The position numbers and the translations under genes were made by a program. 24,952 nucleotides of DNA, from NCBI GenBank assembly GCA_038239195.1, contig JBBSEZ010000102.1:1-24952 (forward strand). Direction: 5' to 3'. Every line of letters starts with the position of its first letter. The stretch's first letter is position 1. The notes beneath the pieces were generated by a model. It had not been told where the DNA came from, did not search any database, and worked only from the letters and a program-made list of their open reading frames with translations. This DNA is from JBBSEZ01 sp038239195 (GTDB lineage: Bacteria; Planctomycetota; Planctomycetia; Gemmatales; Gemmataceae). This document shows positions 5,757-14,217 of the stretch, piece after piece.

Positions 5757-8700
5757 CCTTCGCGACTCTTCCGAGTTCTTCTTGCCCTTCCCCTTGCCCG
5801 GCGGGGCCACCGGCGCCCCCGCTGTGTCCGCGTAGCGCACTTCGAGCAGTTTCCCGCTCGCGTCGTAACGCCGCGTCATCTTGTGGTAGCCCTTGCGCCC
5901 CAGCAGGGGCTGGCCGTCGGTGCCGAACAGCAACAGTTCGATCATTTGGCCGTTCTCGTAGCGGGCCGTCCAGCGATGCGCCCCGCCCTCCTGGTCCACG
6001 GCCGGCTTGCCGTCCATGCCGAAGAAGGCCTGTTCCACCCGCTTGCCGCGCTCGTCGTAGCGCGTCTTCCGGCGGTGATACTTGCCCTCTGGATGGGTGC
6101 CGGGCAAGCCCTCGGGCGTGAAGTGTGCCCATTCCACGGTCCGGCCCGCGGCGTCGGCACGCCGCGAGAACGCCAGGGTGCCGTCCGGGGTCGCCTTCCA
6201 GAACGCCGACTCGACGAAGTCGCCCTTGGCGTCGTATTTTCGCTCCTCCTTGGCGAACCGGGTCGGGCCCGGGACAAACTGGCCGTCGGTGCCGTAGTAG
6301 CACACTTCGACGACCCTGCCGCGCTCGTCGTAGCGCCGCGTCCTCCGATGAGCGCCGACCTTCGCGTCGGTGACGGGCTCGCCCGCGACCCCAAAGCAGG
6401 CGTAGTCGATCTCGTTGCCGCGCACGTCGCGGCGGGCCGCCCAGCGATGAATGCCGAATTGCCGCTGAATGACGGGCTCGCCGCGCACGCCGAAGTTGGC
6501 CCCCGTCACCCGGTTGCCGCGCTCGTCGTAGGTGTCGGCCCAGCGGTGCGTGCCCGTCACCTTGTTCAGCACGGGCTCGCCGCCGAGGCCGAAAAAGGCC
6601 CCCGCCACGCGCCGGCCTTGCCCGTCGAAGCGGACCACCGACCGATGAAAGGCCCCCTCGGGATCGACCGTCGGCCGCCCTTCCGGCGTGAGAAGGGCCC
6701 ACTCGACAACGCGCCCCTTGGCGTCCTCGCGCTTCCAGAACGTCAGGGCGCCTTCCGGCGTCGCCTTCCAGAAGAGCTCCTCGCTCAGGTTGCCGGCCCG
6801 GTCGTAGCGCTTGACTATCCGGGCCCAGCCCCACTTGTTCGCGAGCGGTTTGCCGTCGATCCCGAAATGCGCCAGCTCCAGGTGCCGGCCGCCCTCATCG
6901 TGGCTCGCCGTCCAGCGGTGCGAATCGCTGAGGCGGCCGAGGACCGGCTCGCCCTCAATGCCGAAGTTGGCGTGCGCGGTCCGGTTCCCGCGCGCATCGT
7001 AGCGGGCCGTGAAGCGGTGAACGCCCGTCTCGCGGTTGAGGATCGGCTCGCCGCGCACGCCGAAGTGGGCCCCCTCCAGCGAGTTGCCTCGCTCGTCGTG
7101 GCGCTCCGTCCAGCGATGTTGGCCGGTCGTCCGGTGAAACACGGGCTCGCCCCGGAGGCCGAAATAGGCCTGCGCGGACCTCTTGCCGCGCTCGTCGTAG
7201 CTCGCCGTGAATCGATGGTAGCCCTCGCGGTTGACGATCGGCCGTCCTTGCGAAGAGAGAGAGGCCAGCTCGAGAACGTGGCCCTCGCTGTCCACGCGCT
7301 TCCAGAACACCGGGGCCCCTTCCGGCGTCAACTTCCAGTACCCCGTCGCGAGCAGTTTGCCGGCCTCGTCGTACTGTCTGGTCTGGCGGTGATGACCGTC
7401 CTGCAGCGCCGGCCGACCCGAGCCATCGAACGTCGTTCGTTCGATCGTGCGGCCCAACGCATCGCGGCGGAACACCGTTGTCGCGGCCGGGCCAGGCTGA
7501 GGTTGCCCCTCGGGGCCCAGGTGGGTCAAGCGCCGCACCAGGCCGCGGTCGTCGTACGCGAAGCGCAGCCCGCACGTGCCCCAGCGGTTGACGCAGCGCC
7601 GGCCGGCCCGATCCACACACCACATCTCCCGCACGAGCCCCTCGTCGGACCAACCTACCTCGAGCTCGACGTCTTCCGCCCGCGCCGAGCGGATGAGGAG
7701 GCGCGCCCGGATGGGCGACGACCACGTCAGCGCCCACAGCAGCCGGCCCTCGGCATCGAACGCCTCTTCGCGTGCCAGCCGGCCGTCCTCTTCGTAGGAG
7801 AACTGATGCAGCGCCGCCCGCTCGCCCTTGTCGAACCGATGACCGAGGAGGCCGGGCCAGGACAGGAAGTCGTCGTTGCGCGAGGCCGAGAGGCGGTCCA
7901 TCCGCTCCACCCGGCCGGCGCGGCGGTGCAGGCGGAACGCGAACGGCAGGCGCTCGGCCTGCTCCGCGCCGAGCGGGCCAACGCCCTCCGGCGCCCCGTG
8001 ACGATACGCGACGCTCGCGTAATGCTCCGCCTCGACTACCGCGGCCGCCTCCGGCTCGCGCCCGCGCCTCTCCTCGCCCGCGCGCCACAGCCGATAGCCG
8101 CCGCCCGCTGCCCACAGCGCCAGGAACAACATCAGCAGCGCCAGCGCCGTCGCCGGGCGGCGGCGCAGCCCGCGCAGGCTCCGACCCACGAGCCCCACGC
8201 GCCGCGCCCGGATCGGCTGCCCGGCCAGAAAGTTGCGCAGGTCGTCGGCAAGGTCGCCGGCGCTGGCGAAGCGCGCGGCCGGCCCCTTGTGAAGACATTT
8301 CAGACAGATAGTCTCCAGATCGCGCGGTATCTCGTGGCGTGCGCGGCGCGGGGCCTGCGGCTCGCCCGTCCGCACCAGGGCCAGCGTGGCGCCCGTGGTC
8401 TCGCCCTTGAAGGGCGGCTGGCCGGTCAGCGCTTCGTAGAGAATCGCCCCCAGGGCCCAGACGTCCGCGGCGGGGCCGACCGTCAGGCCGTCGGCCTGTT
8501 CCGGCGCCATGTAGCTCGGCGTGCCCATGATGGCGCCGGGGCGCGTCTGTCCGCTGTCGGCATCGAGGCGCTTGGCCAGGCCGAAGTCGGCGATCTTGGG
8601 GACGCAGCGCTCCAGCGCGGCGCCGGGCTCGCCGGCCAGGAGCACGTTGGCCGGCTTGAGGTCCCGATGCACGATGCCCTCTTCGTGCGCGTGCTGCATC

Positions 8701-9209
8701 GCCCGCGCCAGCGCCTCGACGAGCGTTGCCGCCTCGCGCACCGCTAAAGGCCCCTCGCGCAGTCGAGCGGACAGACTGCCGCCCGCGCAGTACTCCAACG
8801 AGAAGAAGGGCTGTCCATCGTGGACGCCGACGTCGTGGACCTGGACGATGTTCGGGTGTTGAAGTCGCGCGGCCGCCTCGGCCTCGGCCTGGAAGCGGGC
8901 CTCCTCTTCGGGACGGGCGCCAGCCCCCGCACGGATCACCTTGAGGGCCACCCGACGCTTCAGGGCCGTCTGCCGGGCGAGATAGACGACGCCCATCCCG
9001 CCATGACCCAGTTCCTCCAGCACCTCGTAGCCGGGCGGGGAAGGCACTCCATGCGCGAGGGGCGCCAGCTCGTCCACGAGCGTCGCTTCCGCAGCACCCG
9101 CAGGCCCGGCCCGACAACCGCAAGCAGGGCAAACCGTGGGCGCTCCTCCGTCCCCGGCGGGCGCGGATTGCGCCTGGCACATCGGGCAGTCCGAACGAGC
9201 CTGGTCCAT
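5748..9209 (-). CDS. Membrane Ser/Thr protein kinase with about 14 ectodomain YD-like repeats, 1153 aa
   Basis: The start ATG 9209-9207 has GGAAGGGA upstream; the frame open before it does not look like protein. An N-terminal zinc-ribbon-like pair of CxxC motifs (C8/C11, C27/C30) precedes a complete Hanks-type kinase domain (about 61-325). It has the glycine loop LGHGGMGVVYLA, Lys90, HRDLKPANVLL (Asp183), DFG 208-210, GTPSYMAPEQ and DVWALGAILYEALTG. One membrane span follows (about 352-372). The rest, about 780 residues, should lie outside the cytoplasm. It ends in about 14 repeats of the type HRWTxRYDERGN..FG..GEPV, reminiscent of YD/RHS or MORN-like strands. Three repeats carry an extra WKxTPEG..FWKR segment and recur every fifth unit. 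The C-terminal tail is basic (PPGKGKGKKNSEE). The ectodomain probably senses or binds something, but no ligand can be named. No partner gene is adjacent. Confidence 0.9.
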   Translation of the reverse strand: MDQARSDCPMCQAQSAPAGDGGAPTVCPACGCRAGPAGAAEATLVDELAPLAHGVPSPPGYEVLEELGHGGMGVVYLARQTALKRRVALKVIRAGAGARPEEEARFQAEAEAAARLQHPNIVQVHDVGVHDGQPFFSLEYCAGGSLSARLREGPLAVREAATLVEALARAMQHAHEEGIVHRDLKPANVLLAGEPGAALERCVPKIADFGLAKRLDADSGQTRPGAIMGTPSYMAPEQADGLTVGPAADVWALGAILYEALTGQPPFKGETTGATLALVRTGEPQAPRRARHEIPRDLETICLKCLHKGPAARFASAGDLADDLRNFLAGQPIRARRVGLVGRSLRGLRRRPATALALLMLFLALWAAGGGYRLWRAGEERRGREPEAAAVVEAEHYASVAYRHGAPEGVGPLGAEQAERLPFAFRLHRRAGRVERMDRLSASRNDDFLSWPGLLGHRFDKGERAALHQFSYEEDGRLAREEAFDAEGRLLWALTWSSPIRARLLIRSARAEDVELEVGWSDEGLVREMWCVDRAGRRCVNRWGTCGLRFAYDDRGLVRRLTHLGPEGQPQPGPAATTVFRRDALGRTIERTTFDGSGRPALQDGHHRQTRQYDEAGKLLATGYWKLTPEGAPVFWKRVDSEGHVLELASLSSQGRPIVNREGYHRFTASYDERGKRSAQAYFGLRGEPVFHRTTGQHRWTERHDERGNSLEGAHFGVRGEPILNRETGVHRFTARYDARGNRTAHANFGIEGEPVLGRLSDSHRWTASHDEGGRHLELAHFGIDGKPLANKWGWARIVKRYDRAGNLSEELFWKATPEGALTFWKREDAKGRVVEWALLTPEGRPTVDPEGAFHRSVVRFDGQGRRVAGAFFGLGGEPVLNKVTGTHRWADTYDERGNRVTGANFGVRGEPVIQRQFGIHRWAARRDVRGNEIDYACFGVAGEPVTDAKVGAHRRTRRYDERGRVVEVCYYGTDGQFVPGPTRFAKEERKYDAKGDFVESAFWKATPDGTLAFSRRADAAGRTVEWAHFTPEGLPGTHPEGKYHRRKTRYDERGKRVEQAFFGMDGKPAVDQEGGAHRWTARYENGQMIELLLFGTDGQPLLGRKGYHKMTRRYDASGKLLEVRYADTAGAPVAPPGKGKGKKNSEESRRPM

Positions 9210-9650
9210 CGCGTGTCCCTTCCGGCAGGCGGCGCGCTTCACCGGGCGAGGTCGAGAGGACCATTGCCGGGCGGAGAGCGCTCTCTTTGCGAGTGTAACG
9301 GGAGGTCGCGAGGTTGACAATCGCGGCGCGCGGCCGTCCGTGCTCTCCTCTCCCCAACTCGAGAGAGAAGGAGGCGCAGGGTGGGCCGAGCCTTCGAGCC
9401 GACGCGGTCTTTCAATCCGTCTCCCCGAGCACTGGGAGAGGGGAGCAAGACGTCGCGTTTTCGCAACCTCGCGCTGGAGCGCTACGTTCCTGCCGATCCC
9501 TCGCCACCGGCCCTGTACCACCGTTAGCCGCCGTTCGTGACGGAGTGGATCGGTCCTCGAATCGCCGTTCGCCACCGTGGGGCGAGCCTCCGGCCTGTCT
9601 TCGCAAACGGGTAGCCCGGAGGCCCGCCCCACGATGGACGTCTCTTCGCG
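9210..9650. other. Non-coding stretch upstream of the kinase
   Basis: I find no convincing gene on either strand. The stretch holds short inverted runs such as CTCCCC...GGGGAG near 9420-9442 and the palindrome at 9576-9633. Any promoter of the kinase should lie near its start, but no clear -35/-10 pair is visible. Confidence 0.5.
9576..9633. repeat. Intergenic palindrome with GTAGCC edge
   Basis: The arms CGTGGGGCGAGCCTCCGG (9576-9593) and CCGGAGGCCCGCCCCACG (9616-9633) are complementary at 17 of 18 positions, with a loop of about 22 bases. Like the other palindromes of the window it contains GTAGCCCG just inside the second arm. It lies between the kinase and the decayed gene at 9651-9856. 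Confidence 0.65.
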
Positions 9651-9856
9651 TCACCCATCAGGCGGGTGGAGCGCCCGCATCTGTTCCGCCGTGACGTCCT
9701 AAATCAACGCCGCGCGCAGGGCGGCGACGCGGCGGGCGAACGGGTTGCCCTTCCCGCCGGGGTTGTTCTTGACGAAATGTCCCCTTTCGTCGCGGCCGCT
9801 GGCGGGCTCCTTGTTCGGGGCCCGCGAGGGGCGTTGGCGGAGTTGTCGGCGACCAT
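9651..9856 (-). pseudogene. Remnant of a DUF5681-like small protein (frameshift and internal stop)
   Basis: An ATG at 9856-9854 begins MVADNSANAPRG. A one-base shift then joins the frame NKEPASGRDERGHFVKNNPG, followed by GNPFARRVAALRAALI. A TAG at 9701-9699 interrupts it, and the frame continues DVTAEQMRAL to a TGA at 9651-9653. The segment GHFVKNNPGGKGNPFARR followed by ALRxALI-DVT is the hallmark of short planctomycetal proteins related to DUF5681, which usually run on for another 50 or more residues. At least two lesions and early loss of the C-terminus mark it as a decayed gene. Confidence 0.55.
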
Positions 9857-10441
9857 GGGGGTGGCCTCGAGGGGACAAGAAGGGGGCCCAGACGGAGTTG
9901 CGCCCCACCATCCAGAAAGCTACCTGCCTCACGCACGTTGTGGGGAGAGACGTTTGAGCGAGAAGCGCCTCGCGCAAGGACGCAGAGAGCGACAGACAAG
10001 CAAAGACAAAGGCGGGGCCTTCCTCTCTTGGTGTCTTCTGAGGCCCGGGGCAGCTTTGCACGAGGTTCTTTCCTTCCGAGCAGGGGAAGTCAAGCCCTGA
10101 CCGAAGGCGCATCGGCCCTGTAGCGGCGCGGGGGACTGCTCGAGGGGCCTGGCAACGCCGGCAGCGCCGAGGTCGTGGCTGTCGATCGGGGCGTTTCGAC
10201 CCCGGTTCGCCATCGCGTGGCCTGGCGCTGAACGTTCGGGGCGTGCCGTGGGCAGCATGTAGGGTGGCCAGAGCGCCACGCGACGCGGCTGCCTGGTCGC
10301 GCGGAACGAGGTTGCCCCAGCGGTTGGCGCCGGAGGGACGCGGCGGGCCCACTGCGGAGCACCAGAGCGGCACCTGATTTGCTCAGCGTAGGCTCCCTCC
10401 GTTCGGCCATCGAGGAGCCATCGGTTAGACGGAACCTGGCG
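9857..10441. other. Non-coding or decayed stretch
   Basis: No gene could be supported on either strand in this roughly 585-base stretch. Frames are open only because of the high GC content. Their translations are rich in Arg, Pro and Ala and show no recognisable motif. No tRNA or clear hairpin was found. Confidence 0.45.
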
Positions 10442-10774
10442 ATGAATGCAGCGTTCGACTACCTGGCCTTTTTCGGGGCCGCCTTCGCAGGCTATTTGGC
10501 CCTTGACCGCGAGGTCAACGGGGCATGTTACTGGGCCCATTCCAGTGGGACGTGGGGAGACTGGAGTGGCCGTCGCATCCAGCCCGATCGAGCCCCGGCC
10601 GCGGGGCAGGTCCGGCGCGAAATTCGGCTGTCGATCCTGAACCTGCCGTTTTTCGCGTTCTCGGCGACGGTAGCCTTTGGGCTGTACCGACCGCCTGGGG
10701 GTGGGGCCAAAGCTCCGGGAGGGCCCCGCCAAGCCGCAAGCGGCGGGCCCGGCGCTCTTCCGCTTGCGGATTAG
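10442..10774 (+). pseudogene. Possible fragment of a sterol-desaturase-like membrane protein (110 codons)
   Basis: The frame from ATG 10442 begins MNAAFDYLAFFGAAFAGYLA, a plausible first membrane helix. It continues with a poorly conserved stretch, then AGQVRREIRLSILNLPFFAF and SATVAFGLYRPP, a second hydrophobic segment. The QVRREIRLS...FA pattern is reminiscent of the N-terminal region of fatty-acid hydroxylase/sterol-desaturase family proteins. None of the histidine boxes that bind the di-iron centre follow, and the C-terminus becomes Gly/Pro/Ala filler. It has no clear ribosome site. It may be a truncated remnant or merely a chance open frame with hydrophobic patches. Confidence 0.3.
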
Positions 10775-10944
10775 CGATCAGCGCTCCCGGACCTTTGGCC
10801 ACGCCCCCGCCAGGGATGGACGCGGATTTGTCTGGCCGTTGCCCAGCATGTCGCGGGCACCCAAGGACCTCGCAGCGCGAGAGGAAAAGACGACCGCTTG
10901 TCCCGCGGCCGCTTCGGAGGTCGTGGGGCGGTAGTCCCCGGCAA

Positions 10945-11090
10945 TTACGGCGCCCTGTCCGCTGCGAAGTTCCGCCTCTCGCCCCACAGGCGCTGCCACC
11001 TCGGGATGATCGCGAAGGACCAACACGTTCTCGGCATTGCCGCGCTAGGCCGCCTTGGTAAAGTTGAATGAGCCGGTCTCCCCTGTCGCG
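10945..11090 (-). pseudogene. 3' remnant of a phospholipase D-type (Nuc-like) nuclease gene
   Basis: On the minus strand, downstream of about 11085, the frame reads ETGSFNFTKAA, then a TAG stop, then RGNAENVLVLRDHPEVAA. This is the region that follows the second HKD motif in Nuc/PLD-family nucleases, where TGSFNFTxAA..xNAENxLVxRD is highly characteristic. After EVAA a shift of frame gives LWGERRNFAADRAP and a TAA stop (10945-10947), resembling the usual family C-terminus. The upstream part, including both HKD motifs, is missing, and the epimerase gene begins on the other strand. This is a short, broken tail of a lost gene. Confidence 0.6.
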
Positions 11091-11139
11091 CTGTCCGCCG
11101 CGCCCGCGGGCCGGACGTCTCCAGCCCCTGGGGGGGAAC

Positions 11140-11487
11140 ATGCGCGTTCTGGTGGTCGGTGCGACCGGCGCCCTCGGCTACTCGACCGTGCGGCAACTGC
11201 TGCGCGACGGGCACCAGGTTCGCGCCCTGGTCCGCGACCGCAAGAAGTTGCGGTTCGGCGCGGAAGTCGAGGCGGTAGACGGCGACGCCGAGCGCCCGGC
11301 CGACCTCGATCGCGGCGCCCAGGGGTGCGCGGCGGTGTTCTATTGCCTCAACGTGCCCCTCCCGCAGTGGGCCACCCGGCTGGTCCCGCTCCTGGACAAT
11401 GGGCTGCGCGCCTGCCGGACGGGCGGGGCGAAGTTGGTGTTCCCCGGCAACGTGTGGGTCTTTGGCCGGGGGGCCCCGGCGCCCTAG
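11140..11487 (+). pseudogene. NAD(P)-dependent epimerase/NmrA-like protein, 3' truncated (115 aa left)
   Basis: ATG 11140 follows GGGGGGAA. The product starts with the Rossmann nucleotide-binding motif MRVLVVGATGALGYSTVRQL (GATGALG at 7-13), then GHQVRALVRDRKKL, a VDGDAERPADLDRGAQGCAA segment and AKLVFPGNVWVFGRG. These are the first four or so strands of an NAD(P)-binding atypical short-chain dehydrogenase of the NAD-epimerase/NmrA type. Whole proteins of the family run to about 300 residues with a catalytic and substrate half. Here the frame ends at TAG 11485-11487, right after WVFGRG, where the sequence becomes the 3' end of a transposase gene on the other strand. The missing half is not found beyond the transposase. 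The protein cannot be a complete enzyme. Confidence 0.75.
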
Positions 11488-13194
11488 TGGCCGAGGAACG
11501 CGGGCATCGAGGACCAACACCAACGTCGGCCCTTCCTGCACGATCCGCACCCCTGCATGCCGACGGCCGTGGATGCGCCTCTCGTGCCCCTTCGGCTTGC
11601 GGAACCACCGCTCCAAGTCCAAGTTGTCCGTCAGCCCCTTCTTCCCCTTGCGCCCCACGAACAGCCCCGCCATGAAACTCAGCATCACCCGCGCCAGGTG
11701 CCCGTAGAACGTGCCCCCCTTCCCCTCGTACTCCTCTTGGAGCTTCTCGTATTTGCCCCGACGCTCCTTGTTGCTCCCCGCCTTCTCCTCCAGCGTTGCC
11801 GCCACCCGCGCGATCTCCTTCGTCTGCTGCCGAACCTCTTCTTGGTCCTCTTTCACACAGCCCAGCCCCTGCTCGATACACCCGGCCAAACGCTCCAACT
11901 GCCCGTGCGCCGCGCCTGGCTTGTTCAACGCCAGGTTCCGCTGCAACGAGGCCTGCACGTCCCTCAAGCCCACGGCCATCCGCAGCCCAGGCGGCGTCAG
12001 CGGCCCCCCCGGGTCGTCGTTCAAGGTCCCGCGCACCGCCGCGCAGTAGGCCAACACGATCTGCCCGTCCTTGTCCGGCGCTGACCTCGATGCGCCGGCC
12101 GGCGCGCCTTGCCCCTTGCGGGGCCCAGGGCCACTGCTGGCCCCCGCCGGGACAGCGCGCCCAGGCCCCTGAGGCGGCACTTCGCTCCCGGCCATCCTCG
12201 GTGACGCGGGGGCAGCGCCTGCCTCCGGGGCGGCAGCAGGCGCCGGCTGCCCCGCGGTGGCGCCCTCCTCGCACGAGGCCGCCGCGCCAGGGGGCGTTTC
12301 GGCCTCGGTCGGGGCTTGGCGGCGTTGGCCCAGGACCTCGCGTTCGACGTCGCGCAAGCCGCGCACGTGCTTGCGCATCTGCACTTTGGCGTGGCTGTCC
12401 TTCTCCAGCACGGGCTTGGCCAAGTCGCGCAGGAAGTGGTTCTGGCAGTAGCGGTGCGGGACGCCGGGAAACTCCGCGGCGATGCCCTTGACGAAGGCGT
12501 CTTGCTTGTCCGAGAGCCACAGCCGGACGGGCAACTTCAAGGTGCTCGCCCACTCGTGGGCACGCGCCAACAGGCGGCCAACCTCGTCGGCGTTGCTGGA
12601 GAGCAAGGCCTCGCCGATCCAGGCCCGCTTGGCGTTGAGTTCGCGGACCACGTAGAGGGCCTCGTGGCCTTTCTCCGGCTGGAGCCCCCCAGATGGGTGT
12701 GGGTGGCCAGGCCACCCACGCCCGTGTGGTCAGCACCAAGTCCTTGATGCGGCGGTAGGCCCCGGCCAGTTGCTGGGGGCCTTGCTGACGTGCGGCGACC
12801 ATGATCTGGTAGCGGTGCAGGTAGCTGTTGAGGGTGTCCTTGCTGAGGGGGATACGATACGCCTCCTCGAGTTCGGCCTGGATGGGGGGACCGACCAGTG
12901 GCGTTTGAAGCGGCGGTGTCCCAGCCAGCAGAAGACGTCCCAGCCGATCAGGCCGCGAGGAAGGGCAACGGACAGTTCGGCTTCTGGGCTGATGGTCCTG
13001 GGCCGAGCGGGGCAAGCGCGGTCAGAGCAGTGGGCCAGGCGGGCGACCAGTTCGAGGGGGCCTTGGAGGGTGTAGAAGCGGTGGAAGCGGTGGTCGCAGA
13101 CGTGCAGGGGCTTGCCGCACTCCTCGCAAGCGTCTTGCTCGACGTTGAGGACCAAGGGGAGAAAGGCGGTATCTTCGGGCCACGGGGGACGCAT
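11488..13194 (-). pseudogene. Disrupted DDE-type transposase gene (zinc-finger N-terminus)
   Basis: The gene starts at ATG 13194 with AGAGAGGT upstream. The first frame gives a zinc-finger-like N-terminus (CEECGKPLHVC, HRFYTLQGPLELVARL, HCSDRAC). It breaks at a run of six C (minus strand) near 12882-12888 and resumes in another frame with IQAELEEAYRIPLSKDTLNS. A second break occurs at the palindrome 12699-12719, after which GLQPEKGHEALYVVREL, LWLSDKQDAF, PHRYCQNHFLRDLAKPV and, near the end, LTDNLDLERWFRKPKGHERR follow. DKQ and HRYCQNHFL..LAKP recall MULE/ISL3-like transposases. A Pro/Ala-rich insert occupies the middle. The two breaks mean no full-length product without frameshifting. No terminal inverted repeats were found, so the element ends are unknown. 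Confidence 0.75.
12699..12719. repeat. 21-base palindrome inside the transposase gene
   Basis: GTGGGTGGCC and GGCCACCCAC are perfect 10-base complements around a single central A. The conserved frame of the transposase is intact on both sides but not across it, so about 40 bases here look foreign to the gene. The sequence may be a copy of a dispersed palindromic repeat. Confidence 0.65.
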
Positions 13195-13366
13195 GGCTAC
13201 CTCTCTTTGCTGGGCTCCTTCCTCCCTATCCTATTCCCGCAGAGAAGCCTCGTTTAGCTTTCGACCGTCTCGTTGAAAAATTGACGGAGAGGATCTGTCG
13301 CTCCCTGGCTGACCCTTCGGGGAACGGTGGAGGGGATGCTGGCCGCCCTTTCCTCCGCTCACGCCC

Positions 13367-13699
13367 ATGCGCAGGACGCTCTACGCGACCCACGACCCCT
13401 CCCTGGCCAGCTTCTTCCTGAGCCAGGGGGCGGTCCTCGCCGGCCACTCTCGACTCGGCCCCAAGCGGATCGAATTCCGGTTCGTCGCCGATCGCGCCCT
13501 CCACCTCCTGCGCCTGTACTGGAGCGGCGCGCCGGTCGCCGTGGTGCCGGCGCGGCTCTTCGACGCGCTGCGGGCCCTCAAGCGCCGCTCGCTCTTCCTC
13601 CGTGACTTCTCCATCTCGCCCCACCATGCTCATCGGTGTCGAGAGGTTCAGATCGGACTTGGGCGGTGTCCGAGAACAGGGGGATCGCGCCGCCGATGA
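13367..13699 (+). CDS. DUF5659-like small protein (110 aa)
   Basis: The frame opens at ATG 13367 with no obvious ribosome site. It reads RRTLYATHDPSLASFFLSQG, then AVLAGHSRLGPKRIEFRFVA, LHLLRLYWSG and ARLFDALRALKRRSLF. The pattern (TxDxxLAxFLxxxG, a central strand IEFRF, then a helix with ALRALKRRLF) matches the small DUF5659-type proteins seen in bacteria and phages, role unknown. Family members normally end shortly after the KRR helix. Here a further 25 residues rich in His, Arg and Cys follow and are probably not conserved, so the end may have been altered. Confidence 0.55.
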   Translation: MRRTLYATHDPSLASFFLSQGAVLAGHSRLGPKRIEFRFVADRALHLLRLYWSGAPVAVVPARLFDALRALKRRSLFLRDFSISPHHAHRCREVQIGLGRCPRTGGSRRR

Positions 13700-13842
13700 C
13701 GTGGGGCACCCCTTATGACGAGAACCGCCTGCCCTCCTCCGTGAGCGCGACCATCCGCGCCATCGGGCCCCGCCGCATGTGACTCGGCCAGAAGGCACGG
13801 TCCTTCGCGATGCGCGGTCCTCGTCGGGAGTAGGGTAGGGCC

Positions 13843-14214
13843 ATGCCCGAATCCGCCAACCGATGGGAGGAGTGGGAGAAGACCGTCCGCGACCCCGCGG
13901 AGCAACGCAAGGAAGGAGTGTGTCGCCTCGACTGCGGCCCTGCGTCCGCCGAATACCAGACGGCACAACTCCCCGACGGCCGCTGGGCGAGCCGCTTCGA
14001 ATGCCAGATGGTTTCCGGCTCGGGGATGGCCGTGCCCTGGCGGGCGTTCGCGACGCGCGAGGAGGCGGTGGAGTCCTTTCGCGCGGGGGCGCTCGCGTTC
14101 TTCGAGCGCGAAGACAGGCTGAAGTCCGGCCGCGAGCAGGCCCGGAAGAAGATCGTGGGCTTGCTCCAGGCGAGCGGGCTCTTCGGGTGGGAGGAGCCCG
14201 GGCCGGAGAAGTAG
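13843..14214 (+). CDS. Hypothetical protein (123 aa)
   Basis: ATG 13843 is preceded by GGGTAGGG. The soluble, charged product contains GPASAEYQTAQLPDGRWASR, then MVSGSGMAVPWRAFATREEA, a predicted beta-rich front half, followed by a helical region (LAFFEREDRLKSGREQARKKI) and the end GLFGWEEPGPEK. I do not recognise a named family. The composition (regular acidic and basic alternation, few stop-poor oddities) looks like a real small protein rather than a shadow. Similar short proteins beginning with a rewritten RxxxLxDGRWA strand occur in planctomycetes, but this is from memory and weak. It is tail-to-tail with the frame at 14218-14490, only 3 bases apart. Confidence 0.6.
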   Translation: MPESANRWEEWEKTVRDPAEQRKEGVCRLDCGPASAEYQTAQLPDGRWASRFECQMVSGSGMAVPWRAFATREEAVESFRAGALAFFEREDRLKSGREQARKKIVGLLQASGLFGWEEPGPEK

Positions 14215-14217
14215 GCC

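Noticed and set aside
3898..6834. Very long open frame (978 codons) on the minus strand across vsr and the methyltransferase
   Set aside because: It is the reverse shadow of well-supported + strand genes with clear motifs. Its translation is low-complexity Arg/Gly/Pro and has no domain.
5790..7400. CRISPR array or DNA minisatellite
   Set aside because: The periodicity is at protein level with divergent DNA, in frame with the kinase, and without conserved repeats and unique spacers of CRISPR type.
5883..8747. Long open frame (954 codons) on the plus strand opposite the kinase
   Set aside because: It mirrors the kinase and its repeats. The kinase strand has all catalytic motifs, and the shadow is Ala/Arg/Val-rich without motifs.
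11485..13260. Complete insertion sequence with terminal inverted repeats
   Set aside because: I compared the sequences flanking the transposase by eye and found no inverted repeats or target duplication, so only the gene is annotated, not the element ends.
13700..13842. Minus-strand frame ending HMRRGPMARMVALTEEGRRF near 13713
   Set aside because: It looks protein-like for 20 residues, but the frame upstream is the antisense of the 123-residue protein, with no start that fits.
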